From JAEZVV01 sp036652035 (GTDB taxonomy: Bacteria > Pseudomonadota > Gammaproteobacteria > Burkholderiales > Burkholderiaceae_F): a DNA stretch of 56,245 nucleotides. The stretch lies in the NCBI GenBank assembly GCA_036652035.1, contig JAVVWR010000012.1, positions 1 to 56,245 on the forward strand, read 5' to 3'. A program made the position numbers and the translations under genes. The notes beneath the pieces were generated by a model. That model saw nothing but the letters and a program-made list of their open reading frames with translations. It did no database searches and was not told the origin of the DNA. Shown in pieces: positions 23,873-32,915 of this stretch. Each line of letters starts with the position of its first letter. Position 1 is the first letter of the stretch.

Positions 23873-26179
23873 ATGAGCAAACTTCATTGGCGTCAGGCCG
23901 TACCCCTGATCAGTTGGTTCGCGCTGGCTGCACACGGGGACGAGAACACGACCGTGACAGCAGGACAGTCGGTCCGCGGGCTCACCATCGTGAATGCGAT
24001 CCAGAACGTCGAGGGCGGCGGCGAAACTCACGCCATCACCCTGGGTACGAGCGGCATCCAGTGGCTCAACAGCAACGCCTCGAGCCTGACCGCGGCGGCA
24101 TATTCCACCGCGATCCTTCAAGGCGGCAAACAATTTGTCCTCCCGAATGGCCGGGCCGTAGCCACCTCGATCGCCAAGGATGGAATGCAATACCTTCAGG
24201 GCGGCACCAGCCAGGGCTCGGTCGTGGCCGGGCAGATAGCGCTGATCCGCAGCAGTGCCGCCAGCGATGTCACCGTGCTCGACGGCGGCAGCCTCAGCAT
24301 CGACCGCAGCAGCATGGCCAGCCGGGTCATGGCCATGCCGGGGGCTACGGTGGCGCTCAACGGCGGCGAGCTGGCCAATGCCGACTTCATGGCGGGCTCA
24401 GCCCTCTTCATCGAGCTGTATGACAGCCGACTCACCGGCACCAACCGCATTGCCACGGTGCAACTGTTTCCGGTTCCCTTGCCCCCCTTCATTCAGCCCC
24501 AAATCATCAAGAACGAAGGCCGTCTGATTTTTGAGCAGAACGCTGACTACGCGCTCGCCGCCCCACTCGTCGGAAACGGCATCCTCGTCCAGAACGGATC
24601 CGCCATCCTGACGCTGGCCGATGGGGTGCAGCAAAGCGCGGTCCTGGTGCAGGCAGGACAACTCGACATCACCGGAACCACCCGCGCAGCGGTCACGGTG
24701 AACCACGGCGCCCGGCTCGGCGGCAGTGGAACCCTGATCGGCAATCTGGATCTGGCCGGGTTTGTCAGTCCGGGCACGGCGCTCGATCCGGCCGCAACGC
24801 TCACCGTGCGTGGCAACTGGGCCAGCACGGGCGGGACTCTGGAATTCCATGGCGCGCAGGCCGGCGTTGCCGCTCCCCTTGGGCTGCTCGTGATCGATGC
24901 CGGCCAGGTCACGGGAACGACCCAGGTGCGGATCAACAATGTTGCCGCGCTCGGCCAAAAAACCGAGGGCGACGGCATTGCACTGATTCATGGCATCCAT
25001 GGCGCCAACACCACGGTGCAGAGCACCCGCCAAGGATTCGCCCTGCAAGGTCCGCCGCTGGACGTCGGCGCTTACGAATACCGCCTGTATCCGGGCGATG
25101 CGGCCGGACAAGGAGAAAACTGGTANNNNNNNNNNNNNNNNNNNNNNNNNNNNNNNNNNNNNNNNNNNNNNNNNNNNNNNNNNNNNNNNNNNNNNNNNNN
25201 NNNNNNNNNNNNNNNNNNNNNNNNNCCGCCGCCCGTCCTGTATCGACCGGATGTGGCCTTACTCGCAGGCGCAGCCAATGCCGTGCGCTGGATCGGCCAA
25301 CAGAGCGTCGCCACCTCGATCCGACGAAATGATGAGCGGGTTCAGCACGACCCTGCTGGCACGCGACGCTGGTGGAGCCGGATCGAAGCCCAGCACCTGA
25401 AATACGCCGGCAGCGGCGTGGGCGAACCCAGTACGCAGGGCCGCCTGGGAATAACTCAGATCGGCCACACCTGGGAGATGCCGCACGAAGCCGAATTCGG
25501 CGCTTACGCCACGGTCGGCATGGCACGCCTCGATGGCAGCGGGTATGCGCGCGGCCAGCATCAATTCGCCGCCGGCCGTCTCGATCTCAGTGCCACCGGC
25601 GTGGGCAGTTACGCCCGTCAAACCTGGTCAGACGGAGGCTGGTTGGGAGCCGTGGCCCAGGTGCAACGAACCCAGCTCCGTGCCCGCGTCGATCAGACCG
25701 GGAGCCTGAGCGAAAGCCGGGGCTGGAACTGGATCGCGCTGCTCGAGGGCGGAACGCTCTTGGCTCTGAGCGAAACCCTCACGCTCGAACCCTTCGCGCA
25801 GGGGTCGGTACAGGGCGTTCGCCTGGATTCGAGCTCGATCCCGAACGCCGCGCTCGGGTTCTCGCCGGATACGTCCTGGCTGCTGCGGGGAGGGGCCCGA
25901 CTCCAGCGCACGGCCTCGCTCGCAGCCAGCGTGTGGCGGCCGTATCTGGAGGCCGCTTACTGGCATCAGAGCCGAGCCGACGATGGCGTGACGTATGTCA
26001 CGCCGGCGACCACCACCACCTTGCTCCACACTTTCGGCGGCTCGGGCTGGAGCAGCCAGATCGGCGCTCGCGTCGATTCCGGCCGCTGGTCAAGTCGCGC
26101 CAGCGTGAGCTATTGGCACGGCGCAAGCGGCGATGCCCGCCTCATGGGAGGCGAACTGCTCATCCGCTATGCCTGGTGA
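23873..26179 (+). CDS. Autotransporter (type Va), with an internal sequence gap
   Basis: An autotransporter of about 768 residues counting the gap. A signal-like N-terminus (MSKLHWRQAVPLISWFALAA) is followed by a beta-helix-type passenger rich in short repeats with Gly/Asn/Thr turns (about 25-410) and the linker region GAYEYRLYPGDAAGQGENW, then 100 N at 25126-25225. After the gap comes the outer-membrane beta-barrel (about 318 residues) with RRWWSRIEAQHLKYAG and the terminal aromatic signature ending RYAW. The ATG at 23873 has GGAGAGG upstream. No protease or lipase motif is visible in the passenger, so adhesion is the default guess. The frames on both sides of the N agree by chance or because the true gap is near that size. 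Confidence 0.88.
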   Translation: MSKLHWRQAVPLISWFALAAHGDENTTVTAGQSVRGLTIVNAIQNVEGGGETHAITLGTSGIQWLNSNASSLTAAAYSTAILQGGKQFVLPNGRAVATSIAKDGMQYLQGGTSQGSVVAGQIALIRSSAASDVTVLDGGSLSIDRSSMASRVMAMPGATVALNGGELANADFMAGSALFIELYDSRLTGTNRIATVQLFPVPLPPFIQPQIIKNEGRLIFEQNADYALAAPLVGNGILVQNGSAILTLADGVQQSAVLVQAGQLDITGTTRAAVTVNHGARLGGSGTLIGNLDLAGFVSPGTALDPAATLTVRGNWASTGGTLEFHGAQAGVAAPLGLLVIDAGQVTGTTQVRINNVAALGQKTEGDGIALIHGIHGANTTVQSTRQGFALQGPPLDVGAYEYRLYPGDAAGQGENWXXXXXXXXXXXXXXXXXXXXXXXXXXXXXXXXXXPPPVLYRPDVALLAGAANAVRWIGQQSVATSIRRNDERVQHDPAGTRRWWSRIEAQHLKYAGSGVGEPSTQGRLGITQIGHTWEMPHEAEFGAYATVGMARLDGSGYARGQHQFAAGRLDLSATGVGSYARQTWSDGGWLGAVAQVQRTQLRARVDQTGSLSESRGWNWIALLEGGTLLALSETLTLEPFAQGSVQGVRLDSSSIPNAALGFSPDTSWLLRGGARLQRTASLAASVWRPYLEAAYWHQSRADDGVTYVTPATTTTLLHTFGGSGWSSQIGARVDSGRWSSRASVSYWHGASGDARLMGGELLIRYAW
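25126..25225. other. Scaffold gap inside the autotransporter
   Basis: 100 N with no duplicated flanks, unlike the other two gaps. It falls exactly between passenger and barrel, where related proteins often have a proline-rich linker (the sequence after it starts CCGCCGCCCG, coding Pro), which may explain assembly failure. Confidence 0.9.
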
Positions 26180-26191
26180 AGCCAGAACACG

Positions 26192-26228
26192 GAGCCGGGT
26201 AAACGATCGGTATGCTTCGGCTCTTTTC
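26192..26228 (+). terminator. Weak terminator-like hairpin after the autotransporter
   Basis: GAGCCG at 26192-26197 pairs with CGGCTC at 26218-26223, followed by TTTTC. The loop is long (20 bases), so this is a weak call. Confidence 0.35.
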
Positions 26229-26243
26229 TGAAAGAGCCTTCTT

Positions 26244-26804
26244 ATGCGTCAAATCCTATCGGCAGCCTTCGTGACTGCCATCCTGCCGTGGGCCGGCGCA
26301 CACGCCCAGACCGATCCGCTGACGGCGTTGGCCCATGGCGGCCATGTGGTGCTGCTGCGACACTCACTCACCGACGGCCACGCCAATGCCCTGGTGCTCG
26401 ACCCCGCCGGCGACTGCAGCAAGGAGCTGGTACTGAGCAAGGCCGGCCAAGCCCAGGCGCAACGCCTGGCCACTCGTCTGGCCGCGCTAAGCGTCAAATT
26501 CGACACCGTGCTCGCCAGCCCCTTCTGCCGCACGCGAGAGACGGCGCAGATCGCCTTTGGCCGCGCCACGCCCGAGCCTGCGCTCACCGCGCTCGAGATC
26601 GGCACCGCCGCCGAGGCCCAGGCCCGCACTCAGGCCATCACGGCACGGCTGACGGCCAACGCCGGCAAGGGCAATGTGGCTCTGGTGACTCACCGCCCCA
26701 ACATCGACGCGCTGACGATGGAGATCGTCGAAGAAGGCGAAGCCCTGGTCGCCCGGATCGAACCCAATGGCGAGCTGAGCGTGGTGGGGCGAATCAAGCC
26801 CTGA
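26244..26804 (+). CDS. Exported histidine phosphatase family protein (Ais/PmrG-like)
   Basis: A 186-residue histidine phosphatase. A signal peptide ends GAHAQ (about 21). The phospho-accepting His is in VVLLRHSLTDGHAN (about 40), where the common RHG is RHS; ASPFCRTRETA supplies the conserved Arg and VALVTHRPNI the second His. The DPAGDCSKEL stretch between resembles the Ais/PmrG-like periplasmic branch linked to lipopolysaccharide phosphate metabolism. It follows the autotransporter on the same strand by 64 bases. The substrate is unknown. Confidence 0.85.
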   Translation: MRQILSAAFVTAILPWAGAHAQTDPLTALAHGGHVVLLRHSLTDGHANALVLDPAGDCSKELVLSKAGQAQAQRLATRLAALSVKFDTVLASPFCRTRETAQIAFGRATPEPALTALEIGTAAEAQARTQAITARLTANAGKGNVALVTHRPNIDALTMEIVEEGEALVARIEPNGELSVVGRIKP

Positions 26805-26975
26805 GACCTCGGCCGGTGCGGCGTCCCGCGCGGTGCCGACGCCTTCCTCCTGCCGCTCCGCTCTGTGGCGCACGCATCCGCAGCTTGCGCAGCATCAAGT
26901 CCGGGCGCGACCCAAAAACCTAGTCTTGGGGTTATCCCGCACCGACGGGCGCTCGATCAACGAGGGAGGAAGGCC

Positions 26976-28169
26976 ATGAAAAGCAGAATGTTGGGCGCCG
27001 CCTTGGCGCTGGCTGTGGCAGGGGGCTTGACGGGCTGCACCACCGACTCGCCCATGGGGAGCGCCCAGTTCGTCGGTTCCGACAAGTGCGGCACCTGCCA
27101 CACGCAGGAGTTCGCCTCGTGGAAGGACACTTATCACAACAAGATGGTTCGCCCCACGCGCGAAGGCATGCTCAAGGACGCCCTCGACGGCTGGGCCAAG
27201 GACGCCAAGGGCAACGCCGGCCCGACCAAGGGCAATGTCGACGGCAAGCCCTATCCCTACGACGACGTGGTGATGGTGGTCGGCTCGAAGTGGAAGCAGC
27301 GCTATCTGGTGAAGAACGCCGCCACCGGCAACCACCAGTTTCTCGACAAGCAATGGAACCGCTATCTAAAGATCTGGGAGGGCTACGGCAACAACAACGA
27401 TTGGGAAACCAATTGCGCCACCTGCCACGCCACCGGCTACAAGGTCACCGCTTACGACCCCGCCAACCCGGCCGCCCAGAAGTCCAGCATGAGCGAGAAG
27501 AACACCGGCTGCGAAGCCTGCCACGGCCCCGGCAGCAAGCACGTGGCGAGCACCGGCAAGGTGCCGATGTTCAATCCCGGCAAGGCGAGCAAGGCGGAAG
27601 CCGACAAGGTGTGCGGCTATTGCCACATCCGTAACGAAAACTACGCCTGGCAGACCGCTCAGAAGCGTCCGCGCGAAGACCTGCCGGCGCCCGCGCCGGG
27701 AATGAGCTATCGCGCCGGCACCGATGACTGGACCCAGTGGTATCTGTCGCGCGCCCAGGACCTGCTGGTCGGCATCCAGCCCGGCTCGCCCTTCTTTGCT
27801 AGCTATAAGGGGACCGATCTCGACGGCGCCTTCTTCACCGACGCCAAGGCCGAGAAGGACGGACTGTTCGAAGCGCGCAAGCACCACGAGCAATACCAGG
27901 AGTTCATTCAGAGCAAGCACGCCCAGAGCGGCATGGGCTGCTCGGACTGCCACAGCCCGCACGCGGTCAAGGGCAAGCTGATCGACTCGCGCGCCACTTG
28001 CGCCGGCTGCCACGGCGACAAGTTCGACTACAAGACCTATATGCCGGGCCTTGGCCGCACCGCCGGTGACTTGTACGTGCGCTCGCACACCTTCAACCCC
28101 GCCCCGCGCAAGGGCGGCGCCACCGCGGACGACATGGGCCCGCCGGTCTACGCCTATCCGCAGAAGTAG
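26976..28169 (+). CDS. Hexaheme c-type cytochrome lipoprotein (cytochrome c554 family)
   Basis: A 397-residue exported multiheme cytochrome. The N-terminus is a lipoprotein signal with lipobox LTGC (Cys about 21) followed by TTDS, which predicts outer-membrane anchoring. Six CxxCH heme sites are visible: CGTCH, CATCH, CEACH, CGYCH, CSDCH and CAGCH. The opening FVGSDKCGTCHTQEFASW is typical of cytochrome c554-like proteins. No NrfA-type CxxCK site is present, so it is an electron carrier, not a pentaheme nitrite reductase. The ATG at 26976 follows GAGGGAGGAAGG. No partner oxidoreductase is adjacent; its redox role is open. Confidence 0.92.
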   Translation: MKSRMLGAALALAVAGGLTGCTTDSPMGSAQFVGSDKCGTCHTQEFASWKDTYHNKMVRPTREGMLKDALDGWAKDAKGNAGPTKGNVDGKPYPYDDVVMVVGSKWKQRYLVKNAATGNHQFLDKQWNRYLKIWEGYGNNNDWETNCATCHATGYKVTAYDPANPAAQKSSMSEKNTGCEACHGPGSKHVASTGKVPMFNPGKASKAEADKVCGYCHIRNENYAWQTAQKRPREDLPAPAPGMSYRAGTDDWTQWYLSRAQDLLVGIQPGSPFFASYKGTDLDGAFFTDAKAEKDGLFEARKHHEQYQEFIQSKHAQSGMGCSDCHSPHAVKGKLIDSRATCAGCHGDKFDYKTYMPGLGRTAGDLYVRSHTFNPAPRKGGATADDMGPPVYAYPQK

Positions 28170-28186
28170 CAGCTTCACCCGCCAAC

Positions 28187-28214
28187 AAGAAGGGCCGCGC
28201 AAGCGGCCCTTCTT
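28187..28214. terminator. Terminator between convergent cytochrome and hyi genes
   Basis: A perfect 12-bp stem (28187-28198 with 28203-28214) with a four-base loop lies between the two stop codons and can serve both strands; the T tract is short. Confidence 0.8.
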
Positions 28215-28217
28215 GGT

Positions 28218-29015
28218 TCAGAGCGGCGCCAATGGCTGCTCTCGCCACGGCGCAAACCACCCCAAGCCGGCGCTCGTTCCCGCTCGCGGACGGTATTCGC
28301 AGCCGACATAGCCGCAATAGCCCAGGGCATCGATCCGCTCAAACAAGGCCGGGTAGTTCAGCTCGCCTTCGTCGGGTTCGTGGCGCGCCGGCACCGAGGC
28401 GATCTGGAGGTGACCGATGCGGGCCAGATGGCGCTCGAGCTTGACCATCAGGTCACCTTCGACGATCTGGCAGTGGTAGAGGTCCATCTGCAGCCGCAGA
28501 TGGGACTCGGCCACTTCGTCGATCACCGCCAGGGCCTGCGCCTGGGTATTGAGGAAATAGCCCGGCATGTCGCGGCGGTTGATCGGCTCGATCAAGAGCT
28601 CGATCCCGTACGGCGCCAACTCGCGCGCCGCCCAGGCCAGGTTGCGAACATAGGTGGCGTGCATCGCCCCAGCGTCAGCACCGGCCGCGATCAGCCCGGC
28701 CATCGCGTGCAGCTTCTGACAGCCGGTGGCGCGCGCGTAAGCCAGAGCGGCGGCAAGGCTCGCCTCGAACTCGGCCTCGCGTCCGGGCAAAGCCGCCAGC
28801 CCCCGTTCACCGGCAGTCCAATCGCCGGGAGGCAGATTGAAGAGCGCCTGGGTCAGGCGGTGTTGTTGCAGGCGACCAGCGATCTCGGCCGCGTCGAACT
28901 CGTAGGGGAAGAGAAACTCAACCGCGCGAAAGCCATCCTTTGCCGCCGCCGCAAAGCGGTCGAGAAAGGGGTGCTCCGTGTACATCAGGCTGAGGTTGGC
29001 GGCAAAGCGCGGCAT
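28218..29015 (-). CDS. hyi: Hydroxypyruvate isomerase family protein
   Basis: A 265-residue TIM-barrel protein of the hydroxypyruvate isomerase / xylose isomerase-like family. Seen: MPRFAANLSLMYTEHPFLDR at the start, the metal-ligand Glu in LIEPINRRDMPGYFL, MDLYHCQ, and the terminal CEYRPR. The family interconverts hydroxypyruvate and tartronate semialdehyde in glyoxylate metabolism, with related members acting on other aldo/keto acids. The ATG at 29015 is preferred because homology starts there; a longer frame begins at 29072. It is the last gene of the long leftward block, 83 bases after hslU. Confidence 0.88.
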   Translation of the reverse strand: MPRFAANLSLMYTEHPFLDRFAAAAKDGFRAVEFLFPYEFDAAEIAGRLQQHRLTQALFNLPPGDWTAGERGLAALPGREAEFEASLAAALAYARATGCQKLHAMAGLIAAGADAGAMHATYVRNLAWAARELAPYGIELLIEPINRRDMPGYFLNTQAQALAVIDEVAESHLRLQMDLYHCQIVEGDLMVKLERHLARIGHLQIASVPARHEPDEGELNYPALFERIDALGYCGYVGCEYRPRAGTSAGLGWFAPWREQPLAPL

Positions 29016-29098
29016 GGCGAGCGGCAGCGGAACGAAAGCCCGATTGTCGCTCGCGGCCCAAGCGGCGCCCATCCGCTCGGGTGGGCGCCGCGTGACGG

Positions 29099-30424
29099 CT
29101 ACAACACGTAGTGAGAAAGGTCCTCGTTGCCAGCGACCTCAGCCAGCTTGAGGTCAACGTACGCAGCGTCGATCGTGAGTTGTGAGCTGCCGGTATTGCC
29201 GGCATCGAACGAGATCTGCTCGAGCAGCTTTTCCATCACGGTGTAGAGGCGGCGTGCGCCGATGTTCTCGGTGCGCTCGTTGACATCAAAGGCAATCGCG
29301 GCAATGCGCGCGATGCCATCGGGCGTGAACTCGAGGCGGGCGCCGTCGGTGCCGAGCAAGGCTTCGTATTGCTTGACCAGGCTGGCGTCGGTGCTGACGA
29401 GAATGCGTTCGAAGTCTTGGGCCGAGAGCGACTCAAGCTCGACCCGGATTGGCAGCCGGCCTTGCAACTCGGGAATCAGGTCGCTCGGCTTGGCGAGGTG
29501 GAAAGCGCCGCTCGCGATGAACAGAATATGGTCGGTCTTGACCATGCCGTACTTGGTGTTGACGGTGGTGCCTTCGACCAGTGGCAGCAGGTCGCGCTGC
29601 ACGCCCTGGCGCGACACGTCCGCGCCCTGCACCTCGGAGCGCGCAGCGATCTTGTCGATCTCGTCGAGAAACACGATGCCGTTGCCTTCGACATTGGCGA
29701 GCGCCTTTTTCTTGATTTCCTCGTCGTTGAGCAGCTTGGCCGCTTCTTCCTCGACGAACAGCTTGAAGGCTTCCTTGACCGTGAGCTTGCGCGGCTTGCG
29801 CTGGCCCTTGCCCAGGTTCTGGAACATCGATTGAATCTGCTGGGTCATCTCTTCCATGCCCGGCGGCGCCATCATCTCGACCTGCGGCGCGAGCACCGAG
29901 ACCTCGGCCTCGATCTCCTTGTCGTCGAGAGCGCCTTCGCGCAGCTTCTTGCGGAATTTCTGGCGGGTGTCGCTATCGACCGCCGGACGGGCGTCCGAGA
30001 AACCGGCTTCGCGCGCGGGCGGCAGCAGCACGTCGAGGATGCGCTCCTCGGCGGCGTCTTCGGCCTTGACGCGGACCGCCTTCATTTCCGTCTCGCGGGT
30101 CTGCTTGATCGCGGTTTCAACCAGGTCGCGGATGATCGAATCGACGTCGCGACCGACATAACCGACCTCGGTGAACTTGGTCGCCTCGATCTTGATGAAA
30201 GGCGCGTCAGCCAGACGCGCCAAACGGCGCGCGATTTCGGTCTTGCCGACGCCGGTCGGGCCGATCATCAGGATGTTCTTGGGCGTGATCTCGGACCGCA
30301 ACGGCTCTGCGACCTGCTGGCGCCGCCAGCGGTTGCGCAAGGCCACGGCCACGGCGCGCTTGGCGCGGTCCTGGCCGACGATGTGCTTGTCGAGTTCGTG
30401 AACGATTTCGCGGGGAGTCATCAT
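29099..30424 (-). CDS. hslU: ATP-dependent protease ATPase subunit HslU
   Basis: A 441-residue AAA+ unfoldase, full length. Walker A GPTGVGKT is at about 55-62, Walker B in GIVFLDEIDKIA, and the C-terminal tail EDLSHYVL is the segment that docks into HslV. It unfolds substrates such as heat-shock and cell-division regulators for the HslV peptidase. Two Met codons open the gene, and no Shine-Dalgarno is visible before them. It is separated from hslV by an unusual 153-base spacer with two hairpins, although the two are normally adjacent. Confidence 0.97.
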   Translation of the reverse strand: MMTPREIVHELDKHIVGQDRAKRAVAVALRNRWRRQQVAEPLRSEITPKNILMIGPTGVGKTEIARRLARLADAPFIKIEATKFTEVGYVGRDVDSIIRDLVETAIKQTRETEMKAVRVKAEDAAEERILDVLLPPAREAGFSDARPAVDSDTRQKFRKKLREGALDDKEIEAEVSVLAPQVEMMAPPGMEEMTQQIQSMFQNLGKGQRKPRKLTVKEAFKLFVEEEAAKLLNDEEIKKKALANVEGNGIVFLDEIDKIAARSEVQGADVSRQGVQRDLLPLVEGTTVNTKYGMVKTDHILFIASGAFHLAKPSDLIPELQGRLPIRVELESLSAQDFERILVSTDASLVKQYEALLGTDGARLEFTPDGIARIAAIAFDVNERTENIGARRLYTVMEKLLEQISFDAGNTGSSQLTIDAAYVDLKLAEVAGNEDLSHYVL

Positions 30425-30577
30425 AAAAAGTTCGCAGCTCGCGTACGCGACGCTTCGCGTCGCACGTGCGCTCGCTGCGCTCCAGTTGGACGCCCGCCCT
30501 TGGGGCGGCCCGGCGGGCGGGCGTGAGATGAAAGCGACGAGGTCGGTGCGTGCCGCGCGGCGCGCCCGACTGCGGAT
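30425..30577. other. GC-rich spacer with two hairpins between hslV and hslU
   Basis: The first hairpin is GCGACGC-TTC-GCGTCGC at 30447-30463. The second pairs ACGCCCGCCC (30490-30499) with GGGCGGGCGT (30515-30524) around 15 bases. There is no T tract, so they are not classic terminators; they may adjust the HslU/HslV ratio or be a repeat insertion. Confidence 0.6.
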
Positions 30578-31150
30578 TTACTGGGCTGGCGCAAGCACCG
30601 CGGCGGGCGGCACGTCGCCCAGCGTCTCGATCGTGTGCGACTGGTTGGTGTAGATGCACAGGTCGCCTGCAATCTTGAGCGACTGCCGCACCACCTGTTC
30701 AGGCGAAAGCTCGGTGTTGTCGAGCAAGGCCTTGGCAGCGGCCTGCGCATACGGACCGCCGGAGCCGATCGCGATCAACCCGTGCTCAGGCTCGAGCACA
30801 TCGCCGTTGCCGGTGAGAATGAGCGAGGCTTCCTCGTCGGCGACGGCGAGCATGGCTTCGAGCCGACGCAAAACGCGGTCGGTGCGCCAGTCCTTGGCGA
30901 GTTCGACCGCAGCGCGCACCAATTGGCCTTGATGTTTGTCGAGCTTGGCTTCGAAACGCTCGAACAGGGTGAAGGCATCGGCCGTGGCGCCGGCAAAACC
31001 GGCCAGCACCTTGCCGTGATGCAGGCGGCGCACCTTGCGCGCCGTGTGCTTGACGATGATGTTGCCGAGGGTGACCTGGCCGTCGCCGCCAATCGCGACC
31101 GAGCGGCCGCGCCGTACTGACACGATGGTCGTGCCGTGAAATTGTTCCAT
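30578..31150 (-). CDS. hslV: ATP-dependent protease peptidase subunit HslV
   Basis: A 190-residue proteasome-like threonine peptidase. The N-terminus MEQFHGTTIVSVRR is processed to expose the catalytic Thr of TTIVSV; GGDGQVTLG and GSGGPYAQAAA are typical family stretches. It forms a double-hexamer chamber capped by HslU. The ATG at 31150 gives the usual six-residue propeptide of this group. It lies 43 bases after the STAS-protein gene. Confidence 0.97.
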   Translation of the reverse strand: MEQFHGTTIVSVRRGRSVAIGGDGQVTLGNIIVKHTARKVRRLHHGKVLAGFAGATADAFTLFERFEAKLDKHQGQLVRAAVELAKDWRTDRVLRRLEAMLAVADEEASLILTGNGDVLEPEHGLIAIGSGGPYAQAAAKALLDNTELSPEQVVRQSLKIAGDLCIYTNQSHTIETLGDVPPAAVLAPAQ

Positions 31151-31193
31151 GGTGTTCAGCCTGTCAGGATGACTCGACTGAATGTAGTGCCGA

Positions 31194-32672
31194 TCAGGCC
31201 GATCTCAAGCTCAGGGTGGCAAACGCACCTACGCCAAGCAGGTTGAAAAGCTGGGCCACCAAAGTGTTGAGTCCGCGCAACTCCACTTGAGCGCCGGCCT
31301 GTGTCACGCGCGTGAGGACTGACAGCAAATTGCTGGCGGCGGTGAACTCGACCCGTCGCAGATAGGTGCAATCCACGACCAGTGGCTGATCACCGGCCTG
31401 AAGCGCGGCCAGCAGTTGTCCAAAGCTGGGCTCGCCATCGCGCACCAGGGTGCCGCGCCATTGCAACCCGCACGGAGCCACCACAGGCACGGCGGGCGCC
31501 ACGCTCACGACGACGGAACGCTCGGCCGGACGGGTGTGAAAATTGGCGGGCGACGGCTCCCAAGAAGGCGGCGAGACCTCGAAGGTAATGCAGTACTGGA
31601 TCGCTGCCTCTTCAAACTCGTGCTGCTCGTCGAGCAGGCGATAGACCTCGATCAACAGCATCCAGGCCGAATCCGACGGATCGCGCCGGCCGGGTTCGAT
31701 CGCCGCATGCAGCGGCGCGAGCAGCGCCTCAGGACCGACAATCACCAGCTCATGGCTGGCGCGCTTGAACGCATTGATCACCCGCAGCAATAGCTCGGCA
31801 CCCACGGTGTCGATGCTCTGGGCATCGGAAACATCGAGAGTGAGCCGGGCGTATTGCTGCGACAAGGACTTGAGCTGCTCGAGCGGAGCGACCACGCCGG
31901 CGTCAAGCACGGCCGGCAGGCGCACCGAGCCGGGCTCGCTGGGCTTGGCCGCCACGGGGACGCTCTCAGTCAGCGGCGGGGCGACCGGGCGATCGACCGG
32001 ATACTCGAGCCAAGGCAAGGCGGGATCGCCAAACTGAAGCGCGTAATCGACCGCCAGCGTTTCGTACTGTGAGCGGTCACCACGTTGCTGAACCAATTCC
32101 AGCAGCAAGCGCCACGCTTGGCGCACCGAGCCGCCGAGCAGGCTGGATTCGATCGCTCCACGCAGCATGGCTTCGGCCGGATCGCTCTGACCGTTGGCAA
32201 ACAGGATGGCGGTCTCGTCGAGCACGGCATTGCCGTCAGCCGCTCCCACTTCGATCGCCAGAGCGTCGCCGTTGAGAATGTCGGTGTTGTAGAACTCGAG
32301 CGGCGGCTGGGTCGGCTCGCCCCCCTCTCCAACGGGTACAAGCTGGGTTGCTTTCTGCAGCGTGGAATTGGCGGCTGAACTGGCGAAAACCTGCGTCGAG
32401 GTTCCTCCCGGACGCAGGAAATCGCGCGCCATTTCGGATTCAATCGCGTCGATCTTGGCCGCGGTTTTCATCGCCAGCGCGCGCGCCTGTTCCTTCTCGG
32501 GCAGGACCGCGTCAGACGGAACGGCCTCGGTGCTGGTGCGGCCAGAACGCTTCACGGGCCCGTCCAGCGGTTTGCCGATCGGTTTAGACACGCCCCGGGA
32601 TCGTCCCGCGTTTTGGTCGCCGGGGCGATCCTTGCCGTCCTTCGCGTCTTTCTTGAAGAAGGAGAAGACCAC
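31194..32672 (-). CDS. STAS-domain protein of unknown function
   Basis: A 492-residue protein with two STAS-like segments. The first (about 245-325) contains LTLDVSDAQSIDTVGAELLL; the second at the C-terminus (about 410-490) contains PLVVDCTYLRRVEFTAASNL. STAS folds bind partner kinases, nucleotides or anions and often act in regulation. Between them is a helical part, and the N-terminus is polar and low complexity (FSFFKKDAKDGKD). The start is taken as GTG at 32672 with an AGG-rich upstream sequence; the frame stays open to 32954 but that extension is Arg-rich and unlike protein. It precedes hslV in the same direction. Confidence 0.8.
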   Translation of the reverse strand: MVFSFFKKDAKDGKDRPGDQNAGRSRGVSKPIGKPLDGPVKRSGRTSTEAVPSDAVLPEKEQARALAMKTAAKIDAIESEMARDFLRPGGTSTQVFASSAANSTLQKATQLVPVGEGGEPTQPPLEFYNTDILNGDALAIEVGAADGNAVLDETAILFANGQSDPAEAMLRGAIESSLLGGSVRQAWRLLLELVQQRGDRSQYETLAVDYALQFGDPALPWLEYPVDRPVAPPLTESVPVAAKPSEPGSVRLPAVLDAGVVAPLEQLKSLSQQYARLTLDVSDAQSIDTVGAELLLRVINAFKRASHELVIVGPEALLAPLHAAIEPGRRDPSDSAWMLLIEVYRLLDEQHEFEEAAIQYCITFEVSPPSWEPSPANFHTRPAERSVVVSVAPAVPVVAPCGLQWRGTLVRDGEPSFGQLLAALQAGDQPLVVDCTYLRRVEFTAASNLLSVLTRVTQAGAQVELRGLNTLVAQLFNLLGVGAFATLSLRSA

Positions 32673-32915
32673 TTCACCTGCCTTGTCTGTTTCTTGCCAC
32701 TCGATCGGCCACGCGCTGCCACGATGAAGCCGGGAAACGCCCGCTCCGCTTGCGTCCTCGTCCGACAGCCCGCTCGCGCACCGAGGAACACCGAGGAAAT
32801 GACGGAGCTTAGATACTAGCAGCGCCCTCCGCCGATCGCCGCCAGCCTCCCGCCTGTCCGTGACCCCCCTACCGGATAGACGACACCGATCAAACCCGCC
32901 GCCCATGGAAAACGC

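Noticed and set aside
23677..23880. Small leftward frame (67 codons) upstream of the DUF4396 gene
   Set aside because: A regulator fragment was considered, but no family is recognisable and it overlaps the start of the autotransporter; left out for lack of support.
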